This document shows, in pieces, positions 10,270 through 21,238 of a stretch of 64,000 nucleotides of DNA (position 1 is the stretch's first letter; every line of letters starts with the position of its first letter). The stretch is from contig KQ964255.1 of NCBI GenBank assembly GCA_001566295.1, forward strand, positions 806,001 through 870,000, written 5' to 3'. The position numbers and the translations under genes are program-made. The notes beneath the pieces were generated by a model. The model worked only from the letters and a program-made list of their open reading frames with translations. It was not told the DNA's origin and did not search any database. This DNA is from Microdochium bolleyi. Taxonomy: Eukaryota; Ascomycota; Sordariomycetes; Xylariales; Microdochiaceae.

Positions 10270-11612
10270 TCGGGGGCGGCATCGCGGACGGGCTGTTCAT
10301 GTTCAGATCTGGAGAGGAAGAAGCCGGGGCCGCGGGCTCGCAAACTCAAAAACTACGCGTAGGGACACGCACGTGCTGTGGCGCCAATTGTGTGCACTGT
10401 CTCACCTCGTTCCCAGACCGCACCATTATATTGTTGCCAACACGTCAGCCTTGTCTGTATGGATCTCCCTCACTCTTCGAGTCTCACCTTACCCAACCCC
10501 TTTTTCTCGTATTTGTTGTCGAGGCGGTGGTCTTGACGTCGCGCTGATGGCGACGCAAAAGGGGCAGCAGCTGTGAACAAGTCTCCGGCAGTGTGTTAAA
10601 ATCTCCAAAAGGCCCTCAGTCGGTTGGTCCCTCTGGTATTGTGCTTTATCTATGTGTCAAGTCAGTGCTTGTCATCCGGCGATCACCGTAGACATCGCAT
10701 TGTGAGTCGGCACAATGTCCAGGCCCCCGCTATGGACCTTGGCATAGTCTTTTTTCCCGCAACCACGGAATACGGCTCACAATTAAGTTCATGCATAGTG
10801 TTCCTTGACTCACTAGAGCACGATGGGATGCCCCTTGCGAACTGCGCGAGGCTACTCGCGTGCACCTTTGACTTTGTAGTATATCGGCGAACGTAAACTT
10901 CGTGAGGCCAGAACCTCGCACGCGGGTTGGTCCCGAGGTTTTCTACAACCTCCTAGGTATTGTAGTGGCTTTTGATCCCTAATCGTCAGGGAGTGTTTAA
11001 TTGCTGTTCGGATGAAGTCTCCATTCGTGAAAACGGGTCGCCTGTGTTTACGACACATGCCCCGATGCTCGTGGCGTCCACCATCAGCTATAGTGTCGAG
11101 GCATCTTGAGCAGAGCACCAGAGCTTGCATGCTGGAGGCTCAACGAAATCGTGCTGTTCTCAATTGTAAGGTTATTTGCAGTAGAAACGCGTAAGGTGAG
11201 ATATCAGGAGCGACGCCTCCGCACAGAGATCTAGAGTGAACCATCGAAACCGTAATTCACGTTGCACCGTGCTCTGCAGATGTGCCAAAGCGTAATCTCC
11301 GTGGCCGCAGCATGCTGCCCCTAATATAGCGCTAGCTCGAGGATACTTGGACTGTGGGATAGCTGCTCAGATCCACGTCAATCTCCACATCGAGCCGACG
11401 ATCTCGAGTTGGCGTCTTCACAAATGGACTATTGACGGCCTAGCCAGGCACCAAAACGCCTCCAATGCAAATGTCGCCATCCAGGCCTGAGGGCTGACAC
11501 AATGTGAGTCTCTTGCCCCGGGTTCAAAAACCAAAGACAACGCTGGCCCTGATTTCACCATTGTGCATTTCTCCATGTTCAGCACCTACCCACTGCCACT
11601 CTTTGTCGAACA
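10270..11612. other. Divergent promoter region, no gene seen
   Basis: The 1343 bp between the Zn2Cys6 gene (-) and the CAP/SCP gene (+) contain only short open frames without codon bias or family resemblance. Both promoters must lie here. Confidence 0.5.
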
Positions 11613-12782
11613 ATGATGCGTTTCGTTCTCGCCGCCGGCCTGGCCAGCCTACTGCCGCAATCGCTTGCCCATGGCGGCGCTGCATCCTGCCACGACGGCC
11701 TCGCCCGCTGCTTTCACGAGCACCGTGAGTCGGCTGCCGAGTATTGCGCGGCCCTTTCTACCGTTACAAGCACCGTCGAGCAGGTCGTGACGCAGACAAC
11801 GACCGTCACGGCCACTTCTTCGGATATCACAACCACGGACAGCACTAGCAGCAGCTCGTCGACGTCTGTCACGATTGCACCGCGGTACTACCCTTCCAAG
11901 CCCAACTTCCCGTGTACGAAGTGCTACAAGGCCACTCGCTTGCTGTCGGCTTGTGCGTGTATCGGAGTACCCCAGCAGACAACGACGGTCACCTCGGCGG
12001 CGATTTCAACTTCAACTGTGACGGTGCCTGCCTACAGCACCACTGCTACATCGTCTTTGACCACTTCTTCTGAGACGACTTCTGCTTCGGAGAGTTCCTC
12101 CAGCACCACAGCCTCGAGCACGGCCAGTAGTACTACCAGCAGTGAGGTGATCACGACCAGCAGCACCACGACCAGCGGTTCCACGACTAGCAGCAGCACA
12201 ACCACCACCTCCTCCGCGGCTCCCGTGGTCACGGACCAAGCATACATTGATACTATCCTCAGACACCACAACGTCCACCGCTCGAATCACAGCGCATCAG
12301 ATCTGGCCTGGTCTTCTGCTCTGGCCGAGACAGCCCGCAAGATCACCGAGACCTGCGTTTATTCGTTCAACACGGTCACAGATGGAGGCGGCTACGGCCA
12401 GAACATCGGCGCCGGCTTCCCCTCGAACAGCATGGGCAGCTTCATCACCAACGGCCTGTACAACCCCGAGGTCAACAGCTACACGTACTATGGCGGCGAG
12501 CCAGACTACTCTACCGTCGGGCAATGGGGCCATTTCTCGCAGATTATATGGAAAGGAACCAGCGCGATTGGCTGCTACACCAACGACTGCTCCGCGACCG
12601 GGCTCGCCAACGCGCCGGGGATCCCGCCCTACTTCACCGTCTGCAACTACTTGCCGGCCGGCAATGTCGTGGGAGCCTTCACTTCGAACATCGGGGCCCC
12701 GCTGGGTCGCCCGAGCATCACCCAGTCATATGGCTGCGTGAGCCAGCCAAACCCGGACGTGAACTGCGTGGAGCCGAATTGA
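11613..12782 (+). CDS. Secreted CAP/SCP (PR-1-like) protein
   Basis: A single exon of 389 aa. It starts with a signal peptide (MMRFVLAAGLASLLPQSLAHG). A Ser/Thr-rich low-complexity region from about residue 50 to 205 is probably heavily O-glycosylated and acts as a wall or surface spacer. The C-terminal CAP domain starts near residue 210 with the motif ILRHHNVHRSNHSASDLAWS and includes GYGQNIG, the CAP signature GHFSQIIWKGTSAIGC and YFTVCNY. Fungal PR-1-like proteins bind and export sterols or fatty acids and can be virulence- or defence-related; no specific role can be read from the sequence. Six or more cysteines in the CAP domain suggest disulfides. No GPI signal is apparent at the C-terminus. 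Confidence 0.93.
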   Translation: MMRFVLAAGLASLLPQSLAHGGAASCHDGLARCFHEHRESAAEYCAALSTVTSTVEQVVTQTTTVTATSSDITTTDSTSSSSSTSVTIAPRYYPSKPNFPCTKCYKATRLLSACACIGVPQQTTTVTSAAISTSTVTVPAYSTTATSSLTTSSETTSASESSSSTTASSTASSTTSSEVITTSSTTTSGSTTSSSTTTTSSAAPVVTDQAYIDTILRHHNVHRSNHSASDLAWSSALAETARKITETCVYSFNTVTDGGGYGQNIGAGFPSNSMGSFITNGLYNPEVNSYTYYGGEPDYSTVGQWGHFSQIIWKGTSAIGCYTNDCSATGLANAPGIPPYFTVCNYLPAGNVVGAFTSNIGAPLGRPSITQSYGCVSQPNPDVNCVEPN

Positions 12783-13527
12783 GATTGTGTAGTTAGGCTG
12801 GCTAGGGGAGTGGATATCGAAGAGAAGGTCTTGATGCCCAGCCGGTTCACCAAAGAGTATGTTCTCGATAATTATGCGGCGAATGCCATGTGAAACTTTT
12901 ATTGCCTTTGCCGTTGTCCATGTGATTAGATGGCAGGAACACTTTCGCAAGCCACCGAACTAGGTGGCATGGTTGCTGGAGGTTGCAACATCGGTTCGGG
13001 TTTTGCAGCGCCGCACATGAGCAGATATGCCCGCGCCCTTCTCTCCTGCCTGGCTGGAGCAAAGCATGCATTCCAGACGGGCAGTCCAGATGTGGCTGTC
13101 GTTTTAGGTACCCTTTCCTTGCACCAAAACTCCGTATCTACACTGGCAAGCACGACCCTGCCTCGGTGCTGAGATAGTCTTGATCCACTTGCAGGAGTAA
13201 AAACATGTATGAATACCTGTATCAAACCCCTTCTTGTAGCTGCTGTACTTTGTGATCTGCGGTCAGGGGTGCAATATCTGGACGCAGTATAGACTTGACA
13301 CGCGAGTCTTGGCGGGGTCTATAGGGCTGAGGATACCCTGGTCAGAGCGGACGATGTGAAGTGCACCTTCCACATGAGCTAGGATTTGGCGGGGGCTGAC
13401 ATGCTGACATGCTGACATGCATGTCCCCGTCCCGAAGGACCACTTCCAGCTTCCCCGCCAAGGACGCACATCTCTCGCGACTCTTGTGCCCGAACGAGCC
13501 CCTGGCAGACTCGCCCCAAATCCAGCC
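12783..13527. other. Intergenic region with a short GCTGACAT repeat
   Basis: The region separates the CAP gene from the HET gene on the same strand. From 13395 there are three tandem copies of the 8-mer GCTGACAT. No gene is supported. Confidence 0.5.
13395..13418. repeat. Three tandem copies of GCTGACAT
   Basis: Perfect 8-bp unit repeated three times, about 110 bp upstream of the HET gene start. It lies in the presumed leader or promoter. Confidence 0.9.
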
Positions 13528-16500
13528 ATGGACTATTTCTCGAGGGCGAAGAATGCCGCTTTGGACGCGGCCGACGCCGCCACCAAATCGTTGAATGAGC
13601 TCCATGTGGTGCAGAAGTCGAAAGGCGCTTACCAGGTGGGCAACTTCCGGACACCGCCACGAGAGTCTCTGAGGCTTCCAGTCTTGGTGACTGATGTAAA
13701 GTCGATGTGTTTTATGCGAAACACACCTGGCTGACCCTGATTATCTGTTCAGGAATGGAAAACGGTCGAGTCCGCCCTGTACGAGCCTCTGCCTACGCAG
13801 ACAAGCATTCGCCTGCTCAAGCTGGAGCCCTCCAAGGCGATGCAAAAGGCGGCAAAAGCTGGCAAGACTGTCAGCGGCGACGCTCGCGACGACGACGACG
13901 ATGTTCGCTTCGTCATGCTCACAGTGGAGCTGGACCGCAACCCTCAATTTACAGCCCTGTCGTATACATGGCGCAGACAGCGCTCGCAGTTCACTGCTTG
14001 GCGGAGGTGGGCGTCCGAGTCATTCATGCAACTCGTTCAGGACAAGCCAGTCGATTTCTCGGTGCCGGACCCGGATGACGAGCTTCGCGCCACTCGCAAG
14101 GTGACGTGCAACGGCCACGAGATGATGGTGTTTGACAACCTCTTCGAGGCACTCAAGCAGCTACGCAGGGGGCGACCTGGCGAGTGGCTTTGGATCGATG
14201 CCGTGTGCATGAACCAGAGGTCAGTCTTGACGGATGTATGCTGCCGTTTCTGCGCTGCTGACATCGAGACAGTGATTCGACCGAGCTCGCTGCTCAGATC
14301 CGCATCATGGGCCGCATCTACCAATCTGCACAACTGGTCGTTGTTTGGCTGGGGCCTTTCTCCCGAGTCGCAGAAGAGGGCTTGAAAACACTCGAGAAGA
14401 TTGTTCAATCTGATGAACCTCTCATCGCCAATCCACTATATGCCGCGAGAGTCGGCAATGGTGCGGCTGAAGACTGGAAGATAGAGTCTGCTGCTCTGAC
14501 TGCATTCCACCTTGCCTCGCGGTCGTATTTCCGGCGCGTCTGGGTCGTGCAGGAACTTTGCCTCGCGAGAGAGGTCATATATCTGCACGGCAAGCATGAG
14601 ATAAGCATCGATACGCTACTGACATCATGCAAGTGGTGTGTCGACGAGGACTCTGGCCGAGAGACGGCCGACTTCGCACCTATCGACAGGGTTTTGCCCC
14701 TTCACTCTACCACGCACATGCGGTTCCTTCCGACAACGCTCGACGCCCGCAAGGAATTCGCCAGAGGCAACAAGTGGTCTCTCATGCAGTGGTTCCACAC
14801 CTGTAATGGTCGCCTGGCATCCGTAGGCAAGGACTATGTCTTCGCAGGGCTGTCTCTAGTTAGGCAGGACTGCCTAGACATTGACCAGAATCTGCAGGCC
14901 ACTGAGCCTTGCCCGCCGCTACTCCCGCAGCGGCCAGTTGGCGGTCTCGTACTGGACGAGACGAACACCGTGGGTGGTCTCTCCAGCAAGTTCTCAGCCC
15001 CGGCACCGGCTGCGAACCAGAGTCTGACGCCAAGAGGCCTGTGGCCGAAGCTGACCCCCGACTATTCGGCCTCTGACGCGGAGGTGTTTGTCAATGCGGC
15101 GGCCTGTCTTCTGTCTCATGCCTCCTTGGAAGATTTTCTTAGGCTGGCGGCGCGCCTTCGGGACAAGCATCAGTTTAGAACCACCGACTCTCTGCGTCCC
15201 CGCGATCTCGAGGCGTTCTCGGGGTTACCGAGCTGGACTCCAGCGATTGGATCATGGATGGTAAGCAAGAACGAGTTTTGCCTTGATATGTTGGCAGTTA
15301 TCGCTGGGCCGCAAGAGCCGTTTCACCCAAGTTAGAGCTTCGGCGGGCGCACACAGACGGCACTGGACTGACTTATCCGATACATGCAGTCATGCCTTAC
15401 GATGGATCTGGTACCGCCCGGCGCCCAGAGCCCTTTCAAGGCTTCTGCAGTACCCCTGGATGCCGATACGCACAAAGCCAATGTGTCGCACTCCACCGGC
15501 ATCTCGATCTCAGCCGATGGCAGAACGCTGTCCCTTCCCGCCGCAGTGTTCGACCGTGTGTCTGCCTACGTTTACGAACCGGACCCCCCGGAGGGTTTTG
15601 CAGAGCTTCGCAAATTGCTCCGCTATCTAGACAGGCCTTCAGGCCAGTACGACATGGACCAGGACTCTAGCCTCCAGCAGGTATCAGCCAAGGGGCAGGA
15701 AGAGGAAACAGCCAAGTTGCACGGCAAGCCAAGCATCTTAGAGGCAGTCGCATGCGCCATGGTCGCGGGCCACGTCGGCGGGGAGCAGGTCACGCCGTCC
15801 CAGGCTGGGACTTGGTTGTGCGAAAGCCTCGAATCTAAAGTGCAGCAGGTAGTTGCCGAAACGCAGCGAAGTATCTCGGACAACCAGCAGATCAGGCAAT
15901 CACTGGAAGCAAAGGCTCAGAAACGAGGCCAGAACAGCGATTACTTGAAGACTGCAGAGGACGATAGGAACGCCAAAAAGTGGCGAATCTGCGATGAGGC
16001 TATAAAGCAGGGTCTCGAAGTGGTGACCGAAATAAAGGCCGAGCTTGAGGCGTTGAAGCTCCGTCACTCGCACCTGCAGTGGCAACCCGCCGGCACTGTC
16101 GCTGTCGTATCACGGAAGGAGGACGTGGAGCGTGCCAGGCTGGAGAGAAGGAACTCGAAGGAGAAACAGCTTGAAGAGCTGCTGGAGAAGAGGTCCATCG
16201 ACACCAAGTCGAGCAGCAGCATCCGCGACGCTCTAGACCGTGGACGCGCGAAGACGACTGAGATCACGGACAACTTATACGACCGCCTGAATACATGGGG
16301 CCTGAGCGTGGAGGGCAAATTCCGTCGCATCATGTCGGACGAGTGCCGCGCCTTTGAAGGCGCGTTCATCAAGACCCTAGCGTGGCGCATGATATGTGTG
16401 ACGCACAAAGGGCACTTCTTACTCGGGCCCCGCTGGCTCGCAGAGGGGGATACCGTCATGCTGCTGCCGGGTGCCTCTGTCCCTTTCATATTTGCTCCAG

Positions 16501-16760
16501 AGAAGGAGGATTTGGAAAGAGAGAAGGCGAGGATCGAGGAGAGACTGAGCCATGTGAGCTCGGGGGATGATGAGGAGGTCATGTGGTCGGCGGTCAAGGT
16601 CCCACAGGAGGCCAGGTTAGCCGAGATTGAGCAAAGCCTCCAGGCGATTGCAGAGCGGCCAAGTAATCGGTGGCTACTTGTAGGAGATGCCTATGTCGAA
16701 GGCATAATGCATGGTGAAGCAGCAGGGGAGGTAGAGTTTGGAAAGATCGATGTGATCTAG
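13528..16760 (+). CDS. HET-domain protein with a coiled-coil-rich C-terminal half
   Basis: Exons 13528-13695, 13753-14219, 14273-15260 and 15390-16760 give 997 aa. HET-domain landmarks are in order: FTALSYTW (about residue 123), EWLWIDAVCMNQ (about 200), QIRIMGRIYQSAQLVVVWLG after the second intron, and YFRRVWVVQELCLAR (about 300). The C-terminal end has the usual fungal HET tail: GDTVMLLPGASVPFIF and WLLVGDAYVEGIMHGEA. Between them, roughly residues 680-840, is a long charged, helix-prone stretch with heptad-like spacing (QQIRQSLEAKAQ, RARLERRNSKEKQLEELLEK), unusual in length for the family. HET domains trigger heterokaryon-incompatibility cell death in some proteins; many copies have unknown roles. 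Intron phases are 0, 2 and 0 and all joins keep the frame. An in-frame ATG at 13417 would extend the N-terminus by 37 residues. Confidence 0.88.
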
Positions 16761-17223
16761 AGGTTGGGGCAATACACAAAAGACGTGACGAACAAATACC
16801 ATTATTGCAACACCTAGCGACAGCAGCTCATACAGATGAATTACAATCTCGAGAGAATACCCTTGTCCCTTTAGTAGCAAGCTCCCGTGAAAAGCGCACG
16901 GAATGTTAGTTGTTGAGTTCCAATAATTAGGAAGTTGTAGGCCCCAAACAAACGCTGTCTGCCTTCATCCTAGTGACTGTATAATAGGCTAGCGTACTCA
17001 TGTGGTATTTTAGAGCCGAGTTTGAGACGGTATGCCCCAAGACAACAGGTTCCAGGATTCAATAAGGGGCTCTGATTAGTGCTGCCTCAGGGTTGGACAG
17101 GCTCAACAATAGTCGCTTCCACTTAATCGTGACTGTGTGAAGTACAAGAACAGGTATGATACGGCTGCAAGTCTACAATGCCTCATGCGCTAACTCCTCT
17201 CCCCACCTCGACGATCCACACGA
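16761..17223. other. 3' region between convergent HET and SDR genes
   Basis: The region is 463 bp with no supported gene; both flanking genes end here. Confidence 0.6.
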
Positions 17224-18282
17224 TCAAGGCTTCGTCCTGGAAGCCTTGGCCTCCTTGATCTTCTTGTCAACCACGTCCAGGTTGGCCATGTGCCTGTACA
17301 GGCGCTCGAGCACGGCATACGGGAAGAAGGTCAACCCGAACCAGCCGAGTCCCGCACCCGTGCCTCTCCAAATCAGCCTCGGCGCGGCTTTTTCCCTCCC
17401 AACACCACCACCCAACAGATCTCCCACGACCATCCTCGCATAGACATCCGCCTCCATCCCGGCCCTCTGCGCCTCTCGCCCGCTCATGTACTCGTCCAGA
17501 ACCACCCTCGCGTCCTCGTACAGGCTGCCCGGGACAAGCCTGCTCTCATGCCCGCCACCGCCGCCGTCACCAGCGCCGCCGAGCTGGTTCCCGTGGAAGT
17601 TGCTCCGCACCCCGCCGGTCTTGACATCGACCACGGCGACCCCGAGCGGCGCGAGCTCGAGCCGGAGCTGCTCGCTCATCATCGCCGTCGCGGCCTTGCT
17701 CGCGCTGTACACGCCCTGCCAGGCCAGCGGGACGAGGGAGCCCACCGAGGTGTTGTTCACGATCATTGCACCTTCTCCTTTTCCTCCGCCATGGCTCCCG
17801 CCTCCGTTGCCGACACCCCGCTCCCCCCGCGATGCGACGGCCTTCAGCAGGAGCGGCAGGAACGCTCGCGACACGGCGAGCACGGCCCAGAAGTTGACCT
17901 CGAAGATCTGCCTCGCCGCCGCCTCGTCCGTCTCGACCAGCGGGCCCGAGGCCCCGCCGCCCGAGTTGTTGACCAGCACGTCCAGCCCCCGCCCTCGCGT
18001 GAGGGCGTCGACCCGCGCCACGCACGCGGCGATCGACGCCGGCGAGGTGACGTCCAGGACCAGCGTCTCGATGCCGAGCCCGCTCTCATCACGACCGTCA
18101 TCGGCGGCAGACATGTGCGCGATCTTGCGCGGGTCCCGGGCCGTTGCGAAGACGCGGCAGTCGCCCCGGCGGTGGAACGCGCGGGCGAGGGCGTCGCCGA
18201 TGCCGCCGCGGGAGCAGCCCGTTATCAGGACCGTGCGCCGCTTGTCGTCGCCAGGTGGGCTGGGCGGCGTGGGGAGAGCCAT
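17224..18282 (-). CDS. Short-chain dehydrogenase/reductase, AYR1-like
   Basis: A single exon of 352 aa. Classical SDR features are visible: the nucleotide-binding TGCSRGGIGDALARAF (TGxxxGxG), DVT near residue 80, NNSGGG (NNAG-type), the catalytic serine in NNTSVGSL, and the YSASK motif (Tyr-x3-Lys). The TGCSRGGIG start and the hydrophobic C-terminal segment (WFGLTFFPYAVLERLY) resemble the NADPH-dependent 1-acyldihydroxyacetone-phosphate reductase group (AYR1), which acts at lipid droplets and ER in phosphatidic acid synthesis. Gly/Ser-rich insertions near residues 165-180 and 235-250 look like low-complexity loops. Substrate specificity within the SDR family cannot be settled from sequence alone. 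Confidence 0.85.
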   Translation of the reverse strand: MALPTPPSPPGDDKRRTVLITGCSRGGIGDALARAFHRRGDCRVFATARDPRKIAHMSAADDGRDESGLGIETLVLDVTSPASIAACVARVDALTRGRGLDVLVNNSGGGASGPLVETDEAAARQIFEVNFWAVLAVSRAFLPLLLKAVASRGERGVGNGGGSHGGGKGEGAMIVNNTSVGSLVPLAWQGVYSASKAATAMMSEQLRLELAPLGVAVVDVKTGGVRSNFHGNQLGGAGDGGGGGHESRLVPGSLYEDARVVLDEYMSGREAQRAGMEADVYARMVVGDLLGGGVGREKAAPRLIWRGTGAGLGWFGLTFFPYAVLERLYRHMANLDVVDKKIKEAKASRTKP

Positions 18283-19169
18283 TGTTGCGCTTTGGTGGTA
18301 TATTGCGGATGGCTTTGATTCGTTCTTGTAGGTATTTCTGAAGCTTTCTCTGTGCTGTTTCCGTCCTTGTTGGTGCTACTTAAGATGACGTGATCCAGGG
18401 ATCGACGGGTTTGTGTGTATGTGTGTGCTCACGGTGGGATCAATTCCGTGGTCTCTATCGCAAGACTCTCCGAGGAAGAGCTGCGATGCTGTAGGGAACA
18501 GAGGTTTGCGAGTTCACCTCTGAGAAGGTCGGATAGAACAGTCAATATACTGCCTTACCTCTTGCGTATATATACCACTCCCCCCCACCGTAGTCGAAAT
18601 ATCTCACAAATCAAAAAGCGAGTAGTCTATTACAAATACAACGAGCCATTCATACCACTCATGTATACGGTTAGCACTCGGTCTCGAGTCCGGCGAGTTC
18701 TGGGCATGTCATGTTGACACACCCGGCACATCATTCCCTCCGACTCCAACGATTAAAGTGACCGCCATGCTAGTGGGGGCGAGTCTATCTGTCTGGATAA
18801 GGCACAGCACCTCCGCTCCAGAGATGCTTGAGCATGTTCTGGCTCGCCGGATCATGGCCGGGGCAGGGGAGCGAGACACGTGACGGAGTAGTAGTTCGTT
18901 GCGGCGCAGACTGCGGAGGTCTGGTTAGGCCGTCTTCGCAGGCTAAACCCTTTTAGGATCAAGAGGTCACTCCGGCTTGGCATACTCCGCCAGCACTTTC
19001 GTCACAAGGCGCGTCGTGATGATCTACTTGGTGTTGGATGGGAGCTGATTCTGGGCCGAGTGAATAATTCAATTGCTAAACTCTCATCTGTTTCATCTTC
19101 TTCCTAATCAGACAATTGATTACATGTTGACATTATAACATACAACGTAGCACATGGACTATCACCCTA
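18283..19169. other. Intergenic region: SDR promoter and 3' end of the next regulator
   Basis: No gene is supported. A TATATATAC element near 18567-18576 lies roughly 290 nt upstream of the SDR start on the minus strand and may belong to its promoter. The part near 19080-19160 is AT-rich, as expected for a 3' end. Confidence 0.45.
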
Positions 19170-21238
19170 CTATCCCATCATCCCCCGTTTCAGCTCCGGC
19201 AGCCTCATCCCGGCAATTTCGTGAACTCGCACGAGGTTGATCCAGCTCTGTCTCCTCTGTTCGTCCGTCGCGAAGCGGGTGCAACCCACGATGAGTCCCA
19301 GCGCGTCGCGCATTTCGAATCCCTTGTCTGCAGGCGCGTTCTCCCGCTCCTTCAACACCGAGCCCGTCACCGGGTCCACGTCGCACAGGACAAAGGGAAT
19401 GCAATGCATCATGTCGTCGATGGCAAGCGGGATCTCGTGCTCGAGCTTGCTGATAGTCTGCTGCGCAACTCGGAGGAGCTCTTCCCTCCCGGCGTCGGTG
19501 ACAGTGTCTGATCTGAGGGACCCTGCTGCTGCTGGAGGTGTGTCTGCAGTTGCGTCGATTACGGGATCTGCAGGATCGTTATAGCAAGGTGAAGAAAAAA
19601 GAGGAAGACTGGTCGACCAGTTGGGGAGCGCTTGGTCCGCCACTTTATCGTGGTTTTGATGCATATCAGTCTTGTCATCTAGGGTGGACGGTCCTGATGT
19701 AGCGCCGAGTTCGCGGATAGTCTGTTCACACACGGCGAGCAGCAACAGGGAGAACCGCGTGCGATAACTGCGCATCAGCACAACCGTACTCGCCGTTTCG
19801 GAGTGGTACAATCGGGCGTGCGATCGTGACTGACCAAGCAGTGGCGGGCCTATCCGTCCTTCATAGAACTTGGACCAGTTTTGCGTAGCGTAATAGTCCC
19901 ATGCTCCGAAGTCGTGCAAGGCCACACACCCGCCTCGTATCTGTTCCAGCCGCCTGTCGTGGTCCAGAGGATGTGGAGTCTGGGCACGTGAAGTTGTCGT
20001 CGAGTCTGTGGGAGTAGGGAACATTGCCTCGATCTCGGTGGTTCCGAGTTCCGCTGGACTGGAAAAATTGCTTCCTGACTGGTAGCTAGGATACGGGAAG
20101 GCAACCTCGGGTGTCACGGCAAGAGGTTCAGGCATAAACAGGGCACCACGCAGTGGCTTGCTCAAGCGACACAGCGTCGCCAGCTTCGGGACAACCTGTG
20201 TCATAGGGTCTACCGCCGGCTTGCCATCCGGAAGGATACCCATGGACGAGAAGCGGCAGTACCTGAAGTCATTGCGCATAGTGGCATCCGCTTGCTAGTA
20301 GTGGCATAGATAGCGAGATCAGACCTTGCGCAGAGACGGCCATGGTGGCGTGATTGTCGAGGAAGTGGCTCACCAGATAGATTATGCACAAAAACATCAT
20401 CTCTCGTCCTCTGCTAGTATGCGCCTGCTGTTGCCCTCGCCGGGTCAGGAGGTAGTAGACGCCCGGTGCGTGGGATCCGGCGTAACGTGCTGCATCGTCA
20501 TTGACAAGCTGCACGATGCGCGGCATGCGATTCGGCGTGGTCAGTAAGCTGATCTCGTGCGCAACAGACTCGTGAGTCGGTACGGAGACTCACCCCGAAA
20601 ATACTGAGCATCAGGACGGTCCCAAGCGTCCTGTCACTCAGTGCCTGCCGCGTCGCGACGGCCGCACTGATGGACTCGGCATCGCCGCCATCCTGATTGT
20701 CCGGCAGCCGCGCCTCATCCAGCAGCAACTCCCGGATCTTGCTGACGACCACACCGTGGTCGCTGTACGCCTTATCGCGGAGTGCCTTGTTCCTGTGCCC
20801 GGTGCGGTTGAAGGCTACCATGCGGGCAGCACTGAGTGTGGCCAGCTCGAGCACGCCGTGATTGGACGAGTCATAGAGGGTGTAGAGGAAGTTGAGATAG
20901 CCGGGGAGCCCGGCGCACTCGGCGCGGCAGGCGAAGCGGTTCATGAAGTAGCAGAGAGAGACGAGCTCCTCGGGCGGATCCAGGACAGGCGCGAGGGCCG
21001 CCGAGGCCGCGGCCGCCGCGACCGGGGCTGGAACGGCACGGCGGCGGGACCGGATCTGGGACTCGGGCTGGGACTGAGGCTTGGACTGCTGGTGGGCAAA
21101 GTGGAAGGTGTCTGAGTAGCCCGGGCAGGGCTGTCTGTAGACCTCGCAGCGGCGGCAGCCCGGGCGGCCCTCGTCGCACTTGACGCGCCGCTTGCGGCAG
21201 AGGTGGCAGGCCGAGTTGAACCTGCCGCCGAAGACCAT
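19170..21238 (-). CDS. Zn2Cys6 transcription factor with a DUF3468-like C-terminal region
   Basis: Exons (minus) are 21238-20594, 20508-20374 and 20294-19170, giving 634 aa. The start MVFGGRFNSACHLC is typical of this class, and the zinc cluster is complete with cysteines 11, 14, 21, 28, 31 and 38 (C-x2-C-x6-C-x6-C-x2-C-x6-C), ending in RQPCPGYSD. Both introns are phase 0. The second (20373-20295) was chosen because it joins IIYL to QADATMRNDF in frame, whereas reading on runs into a stop. The rest resembles the fungal-specific factor family with SLCYFMNRFAC near residue 88 and RLPELKRGM near the C-terminus. It is divergent from the next Zn2Cys6 gene across about 2 kb. Its targets are unknown. 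Confidence 0.85.

Noticed and set aside
20269..20373. Continuation of exon 2 of the 19170-21238 regulator
   Set aside because: Reading on from 20374 reaches a stop and cannot be joined in phase to exon 3. The GTGAGC donor at 20373 gives a clean in-phase join.
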